DNA of 64,000 bases, taken from positions 5,093,576-5,157,575 of the forward strand of contig OZ020304.1 in the NCBI GenBank assembly GCA_963971305.1. Reading direction: 5' to 3'. Below the pieces are notes generated by a model. It saw only the letters and a list, made by a program, of their open reading frames with translations. It was not told the origin of the DNA and ran no database searches. How positions within the stretch are numbered: position 1 is the first letter of the stretch; every line of letters begins with the position of its first letter. This DNA comes from Arcuatula senhousia. Its lineage: Eukaryota; Mollusca; Bivalvia; Mytilida; Mytilidae. Positions 33,641 to 45,099 of this stretch are shown here, in pieces. A program made the translations under genes and the position numbers.

Positions 33641-36600
33641 TATTTAAGGCGTTACTCTTGAAGTTTCTTTTTGATATTTTTGCGCTAAAATACGTTTTTG
33701 TCGATCGATTTTAATAAATAAGAAAAAAACAACTAATTTGTGTAATAATTTTCCTTATTTCCAAATTTCCATATCAAAATTATCTACTAACAAAACAAAT
33801 GTTTTACATGTTGTATAATACAGATACATGAAGAAAAAAACTGAAGACAATTCTGGAATGTATCTAAGGGTTGAGTAACTATGAAAGATGTTATACTGGA
33901 CTTATATCACGATGCCATATCGTTACTTTTTTTATAAACTTATATTTAAATGATAAAAAACAGTGGTCTGTAATTAAGTAATGCCTAAAGATGAGAAAGT
34001 ATTGATCAATATTTTGATTAAATTTAAGCGCACATATGAACACTCTATTAAGGCGTACTGGATTTGTTTCTTGGCACAACTTTAGGGACCGACCATTAAA
34101 CTTGAAGGAAGGAGGGCCTATTTTTTGTGTGGTCAAAAATGATATTTATTTTTTAAAGGCACTATCACATTTTTTTTATTAGAAATCCTTCTTCAGATTT
34201 TTTTTTAACTTCTGGTGCCAGATTAATTTTTTCTTCACAAAACATATTCAGAATATTTCTTATGAAAAAAACCAAGCCTTCAACTTCATGAAAGAAAATT
34301 AATAAAGCCTGATACAATCTGCTTTGCAGTGAGGACACTGTGAGCAGCGTGCAACGCTTTTCAGAGGAGGTAGATAAATAAACAAGGACAGAACAAAAAT
34401 GAACAGATAAAAAACAGACGCCGAGAAGGAGCGACGAATGCAGATACAAAAGTCAAATGTTGTTACATCTACAGATACACAAAACTCATAAACATCTAAG
34501 GATAATTCAGAAACCAGAATGGTAGAAGGATCAGAAATGGCAAACGAAAGAGGAGTGAAAGATACAAAAACAAAAAAAGAGTGACGACTTGTCTGAAGAC
34601 GAAGAAACTTATGCCTTATTTAGAAATTAAACGTGTGGTTTATTCTACACATAGACTGTAAACACGAACCTTAACCAAAGGTAAGAAATGTCCATTGTTT
34701 AATAATTGTAGCCCTTCTTAAAGCTTTCTGAGGGTAAAAATATGTTATTTGGTATCATCTGCCAATTATACATGGTAATACAAACCCAGCCTCGACGAAA
34801 CATTAAACGAAACAAGTTTATTGAAATCATAAGTAAAGATGAGGTTTTAGTTCGTTTGATTTTCAAATTAATATACCAAGCCTCTTATATGAATCACTTG
34901 GTAATTTTGTTCTACTTTAACCACGTCAATAACCGCAGTAAAACACCAAACAACAGAAGACAAACGATGCTACTAATTTGAAGGTTTTTGAAGCTACAGT
35001 AAAGCAGACAATGAGAAGTTTGATATTTGACATCAATCTTGACAAACTAAAAGCCGCCTGTCATGGCAGGATGTTTTATGGGAGTTTAAAGACGGTTGGG
35101 TGTTACATGAAAAGCCGTAATATCGTTGTTGCAGTATAATGGTTTTATATTTGACAGCTGTGTGATCAAATCATTTCGTCAAATTAAGTGCAAAATTAAA
35201 GTGGTTCCGCTTACGCGAGTCTTAATTGTAAATAAGACTTAAAAAGAACTGATAAAGAATTGTGCGTCCCTATCCCTTCTACTTTTTCATTATCTTATTT
35301 TGTCATATGTTCTCACACCCTTTCTTAGAAAATAATAATTTAGTTCAAGATAAGGCTTGTTTTAGGTGCTTTTTGTAAACATTTGAAGTCTAATAGTTTT
35401 AACAACAGATTAAATATTAAAACTTCAAAATGCTTCATAGCTAATGTGACAAAGGATAACCATTTCAGATTGGCAAACAATAATAAAATGAAAATTTGAT
35501 TTGATATACCTAGTATTCAGTATTTCAAGAGAAAAAAATAGAATAGAAAGACATTTCAGTACTCCAATTTTTGTTAAATATTCTTTCGTCTTTGATGAAT
35601 TTTATTGAGGATGCTTCTTTTAGATTCCTGAAATGGCTTGAAATGCATACTCTATTGATTTTCATACGAAAGTAAATGTTAAAAGTTTAAAATGGTCTTG
35701 CTTTATTACTTGATCTTGATTGAATATGACGAATAATATCTTCTCAGATTTCAAAGCGGAGTTAAATCAAATTGAAATTCATTTGAACTTGATAATCATC
35801 ATTTAGTAGATTAATTATTTCTTTAATCAAGATACAGGGAACTTTAATTGAACACTGGTCGTGTATTACTCAAGAACAAACACCCTAAGTACCCCCCTCC
35901 CCCCAATAAAAAGTAAGCCATCATCCATAATTTTTTGTCAGATGTTTTCACTTCCTTGTTGCATGTCTTTGGAATAGTATGTTTTGCTGAAATTGCATTA
36001 TTGCTTTTCCGGAGCTTTCGTTTAAATACTGAAATACCTCTGTCCATTTATTATTTGATTAAAAAGGTTTCATTTATTTTTATTTCTTACTTGTTGTTGT
36101 GTAAACGTTTCAAGCAAAAGATAAAAAAATGTAGGCCCAAGAAAATTAAATTGACCGAACATTTCCTTTTACGATGGTCGCTGTAAAAAACTGAAACTCC
36201 AATCGATTTTAATACGCACTACTCAGTAATTTTAGAACCAACTTCATTAAAATCGAGGGAAAACATTTTAAGATCTGTATGAACTATTACAAAGTTGACA
36301 AGAAAATGATAATTTTCCTTGGTTGTTGGGGCATTTATCATAAAATACTGACAGCTTCTTTATGGTATTGTAGCACGACCAAGGTTTATTTCTTTATATT
36401 ATTTTTACACGAATCTAAATTACTGATACCTTCTAGTAATGCCAGGGGAAGTTTGAAAAAAAAACTGATGGAAATAAGAAAACACCCATTATGTATTATG
36501 AATCCGTTTGAAGTTGTTTACGATAAAAACGGATTTCGCTTATTATTGCCTTTATAATTAAATTTTTAAAACCTTGACTATTTGATGTAAAGTTAATAAT

Positions 36601-36960
36601 ATCTCACAGAAAAAAATTAACATTTTATTACTTTCATGCTTCCATAAAAGTCTATTATATAGTTGATCTAGATTTTGAGTTATAGAGAAAAATCCCAAGG
36701 CAATCTATTTACGAAAATAATTATCATCATGATTTGCATTTAAACTTGAAAATTATAAAAATCCTCCAAGCCAATTTACTCATTCTTTTATTCATTTTAA
36801 CCAATATTGTCTCATAAAAAGAAATGTTACCAGCTACAACAATAAAGAATATTATTGCCTATTAACAGTGAAATTACTTTTTCTTTTCCAGCAAGTACTT
36901 GCAAGCTTAAATTAAGTGTTGGTATTGTCTAAAATTGCAATTCTTAATCAAAACTATATT
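33641..36960. other. No feature seen
   Basis: AT-rich intron DNA. None of the short open frames carries a recognisable motif or good splice boundaries. A C-run occurs near 35895 (ACCCCCCTCCCCCC). Confidence 0.4.
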
Positions 36961-36961
36961 G

Positions 36962-37235
36962 CCAATAAAGGTTACAACAAAACTACCGAACTGGGATGAT
37001 CAGTCTTATATATCCAAGAATAAAAGATAGAACAAGGCAAATACATATCAGAAAAAATTGAAGATCGCAATGATCCTGACTTGTTGCAGGCACTTCTAAA
37101 GAAATGTTGGGTCGAATCAGGTTTTATGGCACCTCCCTCTTCCATTGCGATCCTATGGTCCTGTGACACAAAGCACAACACGGTTGTGAGGCATAACAGG
37201 GATAAAGAGGGGATCATCTCAGTACAACAATATTT
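36962..37235 (-). mobile_element. Penelope-like subfamily B 3' region
   Basis: CCAATAAAGGTTACAACAAA to GGGATAAAGAGGGGATCATC. It matches the family tail on the minus strand and lies about 170 bp from globin exon 1 inside the intron. Confidence 0.72.
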
Positions 37236-37400
37236 ATGATTTGATTTTGCATGAAATTCCTGTTAATCATACTCTCAAACGATTCGTCATAACCGCCCTT
37301 CGATATATGTCTTTTAAATGTTAAGACTAGAACTGAAAGCGGAAAAGTAAAACTTATACAACAATGTCAAAAGTATGGAGTCAATTTTAAAAACGCTTAC

Positions 37401-37567
37401 CTCATAAAAACAATGACCCCCAACTTAGCAAGGTCATCTTTAATCAGATCCCATGTGTCCTGAATGAGTTGAATCTGTTGTAGTGAGAGGTGGGTACTCA
37501 ACTGCCCCCCTCCTCCACCACTACCCCCTCCATTAGTCACCGAGGGACAATTCAAGTTATTACCCAT
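37401..37567 (-). CDS. Globin exon 1 (start codon, lipid-anchor motif, helix A)
   Basis: 55 codons plus two bases of Arg56. The ATG at 37567-37565 has A at -3 and G at +4 and is the only in-frame ATG after an upstream in-frame stop. The segment begins MGNNLNCPSVTN, then a Gly-rich run (residues 13-21), then HLSLQQIQLIQDTW and LIKDDLAKLGVIVFM. Gly2 with Asn6 fits the myristoylation pattern, and Cys7 could carry a second acyl group. The donor is AG/GTAAGC. A minimal out-of-frame ATG-GTT-TGA lies about 20 bases upstream; whether it is transcribed is unknown. Confidence 0.9.
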
Positions 37568-38269
37568 CGTTATAAACACTTCAAACCATCCTTAAATTTA
37601 TTTGATTTTAATCCACTTTAAAAAGAAATGATATTAATTAATTAGCATCATTGTTCCTCGCGTACAGTAGCTAATCCCACGTAATCATAGTGAACCATAC
37701 CAAGTTTTTATTTATTAATCTGTCAGAGAAAGACATCCAATTCTAATACTGTATTTATATAATGTGAATAGCTTTTCAAACAACCAATAGAAAGATTGCT
37801 TATAATAAGTTTGTATAGCTTTCTAACACGACAAATAAATAGAGCTGAAGCTTAGACACTGATTCCTTAATTAACTTGATATATCAATGAACGTTCAGTA
37901 TCAGATATTGCTGCTGTTACAGACAAGTACATCTTAAAGTTCCCATGATTTTATACCTCGGGTAATACTACAAAATCAAAACGAATACATTTAATTGTAA
38001 TGTCTGTCTCATACGATGATTGTTCTTATTTCAGATCAAGTTTTCCATTTTTAGGATATTACGGGATCAAGAATCTTTACCCAACCAGGATACATAATGG
38101 CAACGGTGCGATTTTTACATTCATACTAAAAAAACTACAGGTTGAATAATTTTTCGCATTCTTGCAATATAGATAGTTGAAAATATGTTACGACAAAAGT
38201 CAAGACGTATGGTAAAAACATATTCCGATCAATATTTCAACAAAGTTCCAAATTGGTTTCTTTCCTTGT
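37568..38269. other. Region upstream of the globin start; no clear promoter
   Basis: The minus strand here should hold the 5' UTR and promoter. I see A/T-rich words but no convincing TATA box at a defensible distance, and no other gene. Confidence 0.4.
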
Positions 38270-38372
38270 ACTGCACATGGTCGATATTCTTGGTGCTGGA
38301 TTTGGCTTCCCTGTTCGAACCTTTTGGTTTTGAGTACTTTTCATTCAATACTTTTGGTTTTTGACTTTCCAA
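38270..38372 (+). repeat. Family D fragment
   Basis: GTTTCTTTCCTTGTACTGCA and GGTGCTGGATTTGGCTTCCC match 16160-16230. Confidence 0.6.
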
Positions 38373-38877
38373 TTCAAGTTTACGTATCTCAATTGGTTCG
38401 TGACTCTAGAGCGTGCGGGACTTGCATCGATTTCCTTAGCAGAGAGTTACGTCTGACGCAAAAAATGCTCACATAGGGTTATGTTGCTCCTCGGTTGCTG
38501 TCTTCACTCAAGAAATTTTACGGAAGACATCATGCACGTATAGACAAATATGGGATTTCGATCTCTCAGATGAGTGCAGATGTTGGTTTGTCATAGAGTT
38601 TTGTTTTGTCTTCCTTTACCGGATTTGACACGCTGAATCGACTGTTGGCAACGCGACGGGTGTGCAATGGCAAGCAGGAACTGCTTACTCTTCTGGAGCA
38701 CCTGAGTTCGCTCTTGTTTCTACTGGAGTTCGAGTTGTTGATTAATATTCAGTTATTTTGTGTTTCCATGTTTTGCATATTGTCTGTTTTTGTCCCGTTC
38801 TTGTTGGTGTTTACTGGTTTTGTGTCTGCCCATTCGGACTTTTGACATTCGGATACCCCATTGGTATCTCTGCTTCT
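38373..38877 (+). pseudogene. Penelope-like relic, subfamily A: last RT segment and 3' tail
   Basis: Translates VYVSQLVRDSRACGTCIDFL, a stop, then GYVAPRLLSSLKKFYGRHHA and KYGISISQMSADVGLS. The tail carries GTGTGCAATGGCAAGCAGGA and ends CCCCATTGGTATCTCTGCTT. The terminus differs from the TTTGGTACACC type at 15412, so at least two tail subtypes exist. Confidence 0.75.
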
Positions 38878-39150
38878 TTTTAATTCAAATGCTGCTGATG
38901 AGAAATTACTCATTGAAATAAACCAAATTAACCGGTTTTTATACCCGTTTTGGTATTGTATTTTGTCATAGGGTTTTGTTTTTTCTTCCTTTATCGGACT
39001 TGACACGCTAAATAGGAAATTGGCAGCACGACGGATTGATATTGCAGACAGGAAACGGTTACTCTTCCAGAGTATCTGAGTTCATCGCTCTCATTACGAC
39101 TTGAGTTCGCGATGTTAATTGATATTCAGTGTTTGTTTCCGTGTATTATA
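38878..39150 (+). repeat. Family D scrap followed by a partial A-type tail
   Basis: 38878-38960 resumes family D (TTCAAATGCTGCTGATGAGA). From about 38961, an A-type tail lacking the terminus follows (TTGGCAGCACGACGG...GACAGGAAACGGTTACTCTT). Confidence 0.55.
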
Positions 39151-39179
39151 TTATGTAAATTTTAAATTAAGATTCATTA

Positions 39180-39390
39180 TTCTTTCAAAATAATTTCTCC
39201 ATTGAAACAAATATCGGTTGACATTTTCCATTGAAACAAATATCGACTGACATTCTCGATTGAAGCGCAAATCGACTGACATTCTCGGTTGAAGCAAATA
39301 TCGACTGAAATTCTCCATTGAAGCAAATTTCGACTGACATTCTGCATTGAAGCAAATATCGACTGACATTCTTCATTAAAACAATTCTAC
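39180..39390. repeat. 29-bp minisatellite, array 1
   Basis: About seven units resembling CATTCTCCATTGAAGCAAAT plus ATCGACTGA. The unit length and core word are shared with the arrays at 44461 and 46780. Beyond 39390 a looser 28-29 bp periodicity (TTAACCAACATTCATTATTT) continues to about 39595. Confidence 0.85.
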
Positions 39391-39599
39391 TTCATGATGT
39401 AGGCAAACGTCAAAGATGAATCCCGTTCAAGAAATTTTAACCAACATTCATTATCTAAGCAATAATAACGTACATTTATGATTTAAGTAATAATAACGAA
39501 CATTTGTGATTTAAGCAATATTAACCAACGTTCATCATTAAAGCAACATTAACCAACATTCATTATTTAATTAATAATAGCCAATATTCATCATTTAAG

Positions 39600-39770
39600 C
39601 ACCTGGATTCACTCCTGTTGCTTTTTCGCGTTGTTGATTTCTGTTCGGTTTATTTTGTGTTTTGTGTTTCATCGTGCTGTTTTTGTTCATGTTTGCCGGT
39701 TAAGTCGTTGCCCTTTCGGTTTTTTTGACACTCGAAAGCCCCATTGGTGCCTTTTTGCTTCTTTTAAGCT
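39600..39770 (+). mobile_element. Penelope-like 3' end (A-related)
   Basis: GCACCTGGATTCACTCCTGT to CCCCATTGGTGCCTTTTTGC. It interrupts the loose periodic sequence, which seems to resume after it. Confidence 0.6.
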
Positions 39771-40029
39771 ATATTCATTCGAAATATCGGCCAAAATTCA
39801 TCTTTTAGGCATACATGTAAATAGAGCATTATTCACCATTAAAAACTTGTCATTCAAGCAATTACTGGCTTTGAAACAACAAACATTTAAAATTTACCAA
39901 ATTCACCATATTCAACTTAGAAATTCATTTATCAAAAGGTTTTGTCAAATGTTAAACGTTAAAATACACAATATTCATCAATAAATGCCTAAAGTGGTAC
40001 GAAAAATAACAGTTAAAAGATTTTACCCG

Positions 40030-40290
40030 ATCAATGAAATAAATTAAGCTCATATCATTAAGTCAGTTGTTTTCCAAGTGAACTTGATGTGGATGTGGTT
40101 AAAAATCCTTTTAGATCATACTAGTAATTGACTAAAATGTTCATACCAAGAAAACGATGTAGTTGCATAGTTACACATTGTCAATCATTCAAATTGGATA
40201 TAGTGACAATTATGTGTAGGTTAACAGTCATGATCTACAGACAAACAGGATATGATATCTAAAAGTAAATACTACGGACAACAAGTAGAG
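40030..40290 (+). repeat. Dispersed repeat family E, uninterrupted copy
   Basis: GATCAATGAAATAAATTAAG, CACATTGTCAATCATTCAAA and AACAGGATATGATATCTAAA recur at 47890-48160 and flank the second TIR element at 50530-50606/52996-53130. In two of the three cases this block follows a 29-bp minisatellite, suggesting one composite element. Confidence 0.75.
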
Positions 40291-40384
40291 TTTTTGAAGT
40301 TAACACGCAAAGGCAAAATGTAATACCCAGCAAAATCTGAAATAACACTACAGAAAATATGTCATCTAATTTGAAATTGTTTTA

Positions 40385-40650
40385 AAGGAAGACATCATGC
40401 GCTCATAGACAAAAATGTGATTTCTATCTCCCAGATGAGTGCAGATGTTGGTTTGTCATGGGATAAGGAGCGCAATTGGTGTTCTATAGCAAGCAGGAAC
40501 TGCTTACTCTTCCGGAGCACCTGAATTCACTCTCGTCATGACTTGAGTTCACGTTGTTGATTTCTGTTTGATTGATTTTGTGTTTTTTATGTTTTGAGTT
40601 TCTTCCGAGATGTTCTCGTTCGTGTTTACTAGTTTTATCGTAATCTGAAG
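40385..40650 (+). mobile_element. Penelope-like subfamily A tail
   Basis: GAAGACATCATGCGCTCATA, ATCTCCCAGATGAGTGCAGA and GTTCTATAGCAAGCAGGAAC. The end of the 3' tail is lost. Confidence 0.6.
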
Positions 40651-41950
40651 GTACAAACAAAACAAATGGCCAATTGTCATTAACACACAAACCATGCGAA
40701 ATTGGAAATTATTTTACTTCAGCATATTTTTAATAATATTTTTAATAATTTTTACTATTTCATGGTATGGTGAAATGGCGATTTCCAAGGAAATAGTAAA
40801 ATGAAATAGCATTGATGATGTTTAATGAAATATTTGTCCTCTTGTGTTTTGGAAAATGTGTTTCCTCTTGCTAGCTACTATTACCATAGGTGCTCCGTGC
40901 CTCAACAAATAGCAAGTACTTCGGAAACAAATATCCTATGTTCCTCTTCCAAGTACACTACTGTATGATATATAGAAAGAGTATTTACTGGCGATAAAAG
41001 TAAGATTTTCTTTACCTTAAATTGATAAAAAAAATGAATTTACCTTCAAATTGATTTATTGAATTAGATTTGTACAAGTGTTATTGTGAGTATAACAGGT
41101 TCATTTTAAAGATTAATAAGTAGTAACTGAGTAACTTCCACCTCTTGTAGCTTGTAGCACTTTTAAGAATTCTAACCATATTTAGTAAACTAATGATAGA
41201 ATAGTGTCAATCCAAAAAAAAAGTACCTAAGCCGGTATGATTAAAAGTAGAGTAACATTATACTGCTTATATATAAAAATAACAATCTTTTTATTTTAAG
41301 ACTTTATATTTACAATTCACACAAAATAGCTAGTATTTAGCCTATTTTTTTTCAGACTCTTCACAGCTAAAACTACACAAAGATAAACGGCATTGTAGCG
41401 TCTAGATATAAAATTTGCCAATCTTTTGATTTTTTACTTGATGTCTTTGTTATTTGCTCTTTTTTATTTTATTTTCGTTCATGTTTTCCTTAAATAAAGC
41501 ATGAGCTAACTCGAAATAACCTTCCACATTAACGTTTGTAAGTGGATTCAATAACAACGATAAGCAAACCGCCTTGAACGTAGACGCCAAATGGTAGTAT
41601 ACAGTCAAGATAAGTCTATATTAGGTGATTAAAACAAATAAAGAAACGGAAAGTAAATGCCTCGGCAAAAGTGGTCAAAGTGTACACGTTAAAAATACAT
41701 AGGGTTTATGTAAAAATAGTTTCTTTAGACGTTGCTATCCGTTATTAAGCATTAAGTATATGTATATGTAATTTAAGCTGTGCATAGCTACAAAAAGAGG
41801 TAAATTATCATCAATTTTATTCAAGTTGTATACAAAGCTGATATAATAAAAAAGGGAAACATTACCTTTTCTGAGCATTTCTCAATCATATTTTACATAT
41901 TTAATTGGTTAGTTGCGCAACACAATTTACAACGCGTTCAATGATTTAAT
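40651..41950. other. No feature seen
   Basis: AT-rich sequence, no supportable gene. Confidence 0.4.
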
Positions 41951-41963
41951 GACAAGCCTAATA

Positions 41964-44233
41964 CACGGGGTAGAATGTCTACGACTAAATCGGCACGGTA
42001 CGAAGGGGACAAGAAAATTTGGGGTGGTTTTTAGTAAAAACTCATGTAAACATCCGCTTCAGAATGAGGAAGGTAAGATAAAATTATAAATTTCTATAAC
42101 TCCTGGTAGCTTTTCTTAACTGAAAGTATGCGCAAGCTGTACCTATTGTTGTCTAGTTTTAAGGATTGAAAGAGCTTTTTGTTTATGTTTAATAAATTTG
42201 GTGTGAAACTGGTTCAATCACATGCAACACGAGCATTTTTGTGTCAATTCAATCTATAAAAGACTCAAAAACAGGTTAAAAGATATCCTAGATGTATTTT
42301 ACGAATTGTACATGCATTGGCAATGCATATAGTGTCTTAAAAAGCAGCCAAACAACAAAATAATAGACCCCTTGATTAAATATTTACAGTACAAGCAAAT
42401 CCTTGCATGGTAAAAACAGGAACAAGAACATTTGAAATGGCAGAAAGTAACAATACATGCAGTGTATTCAGTTTAATTTATTGTACATGTATATGCCTAA
42501 AGATACTTTATTCAACAGTTTCAAAATGAGAAACAATCCATTTTTAATTCTGGGTTTAATTTATGATACAAAATCGAAAGATGAGAAAGCTAAGTAATTA
42601 TTTGTGAATCCAACAGCATATCAGGTTATGTTATATGAACGCCTTCACACATATACTTGAAAAAGTTAAAAAATGTTGATGTTGAATGAGAAGTGGGATA
42701 CGTTTACCAGACTCAGCTCACATAACAAGCGGTAATTTAGAAAAAAATAAATGAAAAAAATGCCAGCAGTAACATTGTACATTTTTTTTTATTTATGGAT
42801 TTTATGCCCCATACCCTCACGGCGTCTTGTCAGAGGAAATTTAATTAGATTTTTCTTCTGTTTGTCCGTACTTGCGAAAGTGGTTAAGCATAGCAATTCT
42901 TATGACCCGACCACGTATATGAATCGGATATATTGTTTTCCTTTTTTCAGTCCATGGATACTTTCGTAACACTTCTGTAAAGTTCTTGGTTAAGTAACAT
43001 AACTCAAATTCTAAATATTTGGGGTCAATGAAATGTCAATTTCACAGCTATACTTATATGTCTTAGGTAGCACTACACCAACCGCTAGAAATTAGTTTGC
43101 TGTGACATTTATTTTAAGTATGAATGAATTTGGTTAAGTTCTTGGTTAAGGTTCGTATCTCATACACTATACAAGTTAGGGTCAATAATATTCTACAAAA
43201 ATGTTGCTCTGGTAGCGCTACCTCACCTCTTAGAAATTAGGTCACTGTGACTTATATTTTAAGCATGAGAACTTTTGAATGGGCTTTTGTTTAGCTCTAG
43301 ATTATTATGATAACGTTATTCCGGATACTACATGTTGGGGTGGGGGACAATGAAATTTCTCCACTAGATAACCTTGCCCGTCTGTATGTCTGTAACACTT
43401 TTTGTTAAGGTCAATATCTCAAATACTAAATGCTTGTGGTTAATGATATTTCACCATTAGATATTTCCTAGCGTTTTCTTGCTTGATGTGATTGATATTG
43501 ATATGCTATAACCATTGTATCATTTGTAAAATAAAATATTTATTTAAGTATTGCATATTTGTTACTATTAAGTGAATTTTCTGTAAAATAAAGGCATTGG
43601 TTTGTACATTCGACTTTGAATGTGTGGGTTTGTTTTAAGTTAAAAGGAAATATTAAGGTATGCTTTCCGTGTTTTGTCTTTTCTCATAGACACTCCAAAT
43701 TTGGTTATTTTATTATTGCCTTTATTTACATTAATTAAAACTTGATTCGGAGTTTCAAATAAATTCAGAAGGTACCGTAATATGTATTAGCCATGCATAA
43801 TTATCTTAGCAATGTTTGTGCCGTTCCAAATCTTCTTAACTTGTATTTTCTATATAAAGCCTTTATTCTTGCGCCAAAAGAAACTATGCAGATAAACATT
43901 TGAATGAATAAAACATGTTACAGGTACAACATAACATAAAAATGCCCAGCTTTTGAAGATATTGTCCAAATATGTCTCGATATGCATCAATTTTTGACGC
44001 ATGGACGGCTTTTGAATCAGCTTCACACTTAAACCATTAATAGAATTTAAAAACGGTTTGGCCTTATATCAATAACAAACCACTACGTTGAGCATGGGCA
44101 TTTTGATTTTGATATATTATTTGAAATATACGCAGAATCTTTTGAAAACTTTGATAAAAATATTTTCTGCCATTCATTTCGTTCTTACACTGCCGTGCCG
44201 GAACATTTTTTGCCGTAGACATTCTACCCCGTG
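41964..44233. mobile_element. TIR DNA transposon, 2270 bp, CAC termini, 5-bp TSD
   Basis: Perfect 20-bp terminal inverted repeats CACGGGGTAGAATGTCTACG at 41964-41983 and 44214-44233. The 5-bp duplication TAATA flanks them (41959-41963, 44234-44238). A second inverted word, CGGCACGG, lies 28 and 34 bases in from the two ends. CAC termini with a 5-bp duplication resemble Transib elements, but no transposase is recognisable. The interior holds a family C scrap (about 42680-42760) and a diverged ~150-bp tandem repeat (42990-43470). It is probably a non-autonomous derivative. Confidence 0.78.
42990..43470. repeat. Diverged tandem repeat, about 150-160 bp unit
   Basis: Successive copies of TTAGAAATTAGGTCACTGTG and GTTAAGGTTCGTATCTC-like words with TTGGGGTCAATGAAAT between them; roughly three units. 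It lies inside the CAC-ended TIR element. Confidence 0.55.
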
Positions 44234-44303
44234 TAATAAGGTGAGTTCATGTAGTCAAGCAAATAACAATTTCATCAAAGTTCTAGAAAATCAATATAGC
44301 TAA

Positions 44304-44460
44304 GCCTTACGCGTGTTTCGTCCATTCAAGACTCATCATTTGCGCTCTATCCAAACATTAAAAATATCAAACAATATATGAATATGATGAGCTCTAAACA
44401 AGAAACCAAAAATGTAGATAAAGAAACCATATTATGACAAAGATCAACCTGGGGTAAAAT
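44304..44460 (-). repeat. Hammerhead-repeat fragment, degraded ribozyme
   Basis: CCTTACGCGTGTTTCGTCCA and TTCAAGACTCATCATTTGCG align with the ribozyme block. On the minus strand stem II and GAAA are kept, but the first core base (C3) is A, the cleavage triplet reads GUA, and stem I no longer pairs. Confidence 0.65.
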
Positions 44461-45005
44461 CTATAATATGACTCACATTCTCCACTTCAGCAAACATTGA
44501 CCCCCATTCTCCATGTGACCAAACATTGACTCCCATTCTCCATGTGACCAAACATTGACTCCCATTCTCCACTGAAGCAAACATTGACTCCCATTCTCCA
44601 CTGAAGCAAACATTGACTCCCATTCTCCACTGAAGCAAACATTGACTCCCATTCTCCACTGAAGCAAACATTGACTCTCATTCTCTATGTGACCAAACAT
44701 TGACTCCCATTCTCCATGTGACCAAACATTGACTCCCATTCTCCATGTAACCAAACATTGTCTCCCATTCTCCACTGAAGCAAACATTGACTCCCATTCT
44801 CCATGTGACCAAACATTGACTCCCATTCTCCATGTGACCAAACATTGACTCCCATTCTCCACTGAAGCAAACATTGACTCCCATTCTCCATGTGACCAAA
44901 CATTGACTCCCATTCTCCACTAAAGCCAACATTGACTCCCATTATCATTGTGAGCAAACATAGGCTCCCATTCTCCATGTAACCAAACATCGACTCCCAT
45001 TCTTC
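44461..45005. repeat. 29-bp minisatellite, array 2 (about 18 units)
   Basis: Two unit variants alternate in blocks: CATTGACTCCCATTCTCCAC plus TGAAGCAAA, and CATTGACTCCCATTCTCCAT plus GTGACCAAA. Because 29 is not a multiple of 3 and the unit lacks stops on the minus strand, all three minus frames stay open with a 29-residue peptide period. These frames are a by-product of the repeat. Confidence 0.92.
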
Positions 45006-45099
45006 ACTCCACTTTTTACACTTCTATTCTGCATGAACAACTCAAATCACGATTGGCACAACTACTTAACACAGCTTTTTAAAAAAGAATGGAAAACCC

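Larger units (their letters stand above)
20885..37400 (-). other. Globin intron 1 (16.5 kb), rich in mobile elements
   Basis: From exon 1 outward (high to low coordinates) it holds a B-type Penelope tail (36962), a 39-bp minisatellite (33410), another B tail (31224), a family C copy (29760), a MITE (29153), a LINE (27102), inverted A-type Penelope debris (26477), a TIR element nested in an A-type relic (23524), further A-type ends and a family C copy (21745). The donor is GTAAGC. It is over thirty times longer than intron 2. Confidence 0.85.
19970..37567 (-). other. Globin gene, globin-X/neuroglobin-like, three exons, 192 residues
   Basis: Exons at 37567-37401, 20884-20647 and 20143-19970 join in frame. 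Intron 1 is 16,516 bp (phase 2, GTAAGC...CAG) and intron 2 is 503 bp (phase 0, GTTCGT...CAG). Expected function: reversible heme and O2/NO binding or redox chemistry; the wide E7-F8 spacing (32 residues, as in neuroglobin) fits a hexacoordinate intracellular globin. Landmarks: Trp39 (helix A), Pro62 (C2), Phe68 (CD1), distal His92 (E7), proximal His124 (F8). The N-terminus MGNNLNC fits the N-myristoylation pattern, with Cys7 a possible palmitoylation site, as reported for globin X. A Gly-rich linker (13-21) joins it to the fold. The intron positions match the classical B12.2 and G7.0 sites. No competing gene lies nearby. Alternative: a neuroglobin paralogue. Confidence 0.9.

Noticed and set aside
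37565..37579. Upstream GTG giving four extra residues for globin
   Set aside because: The codon is GTG, not ATG; the next ATG has a good context and gives the acylation motif.
44444..44990. Five overlapping long minus-strand frames as a repetitive protein gene
   Set aside because: They are frame-shifted readings of one stop-free 29-bp minisatellite; no start context, splice sites or unique sequence.
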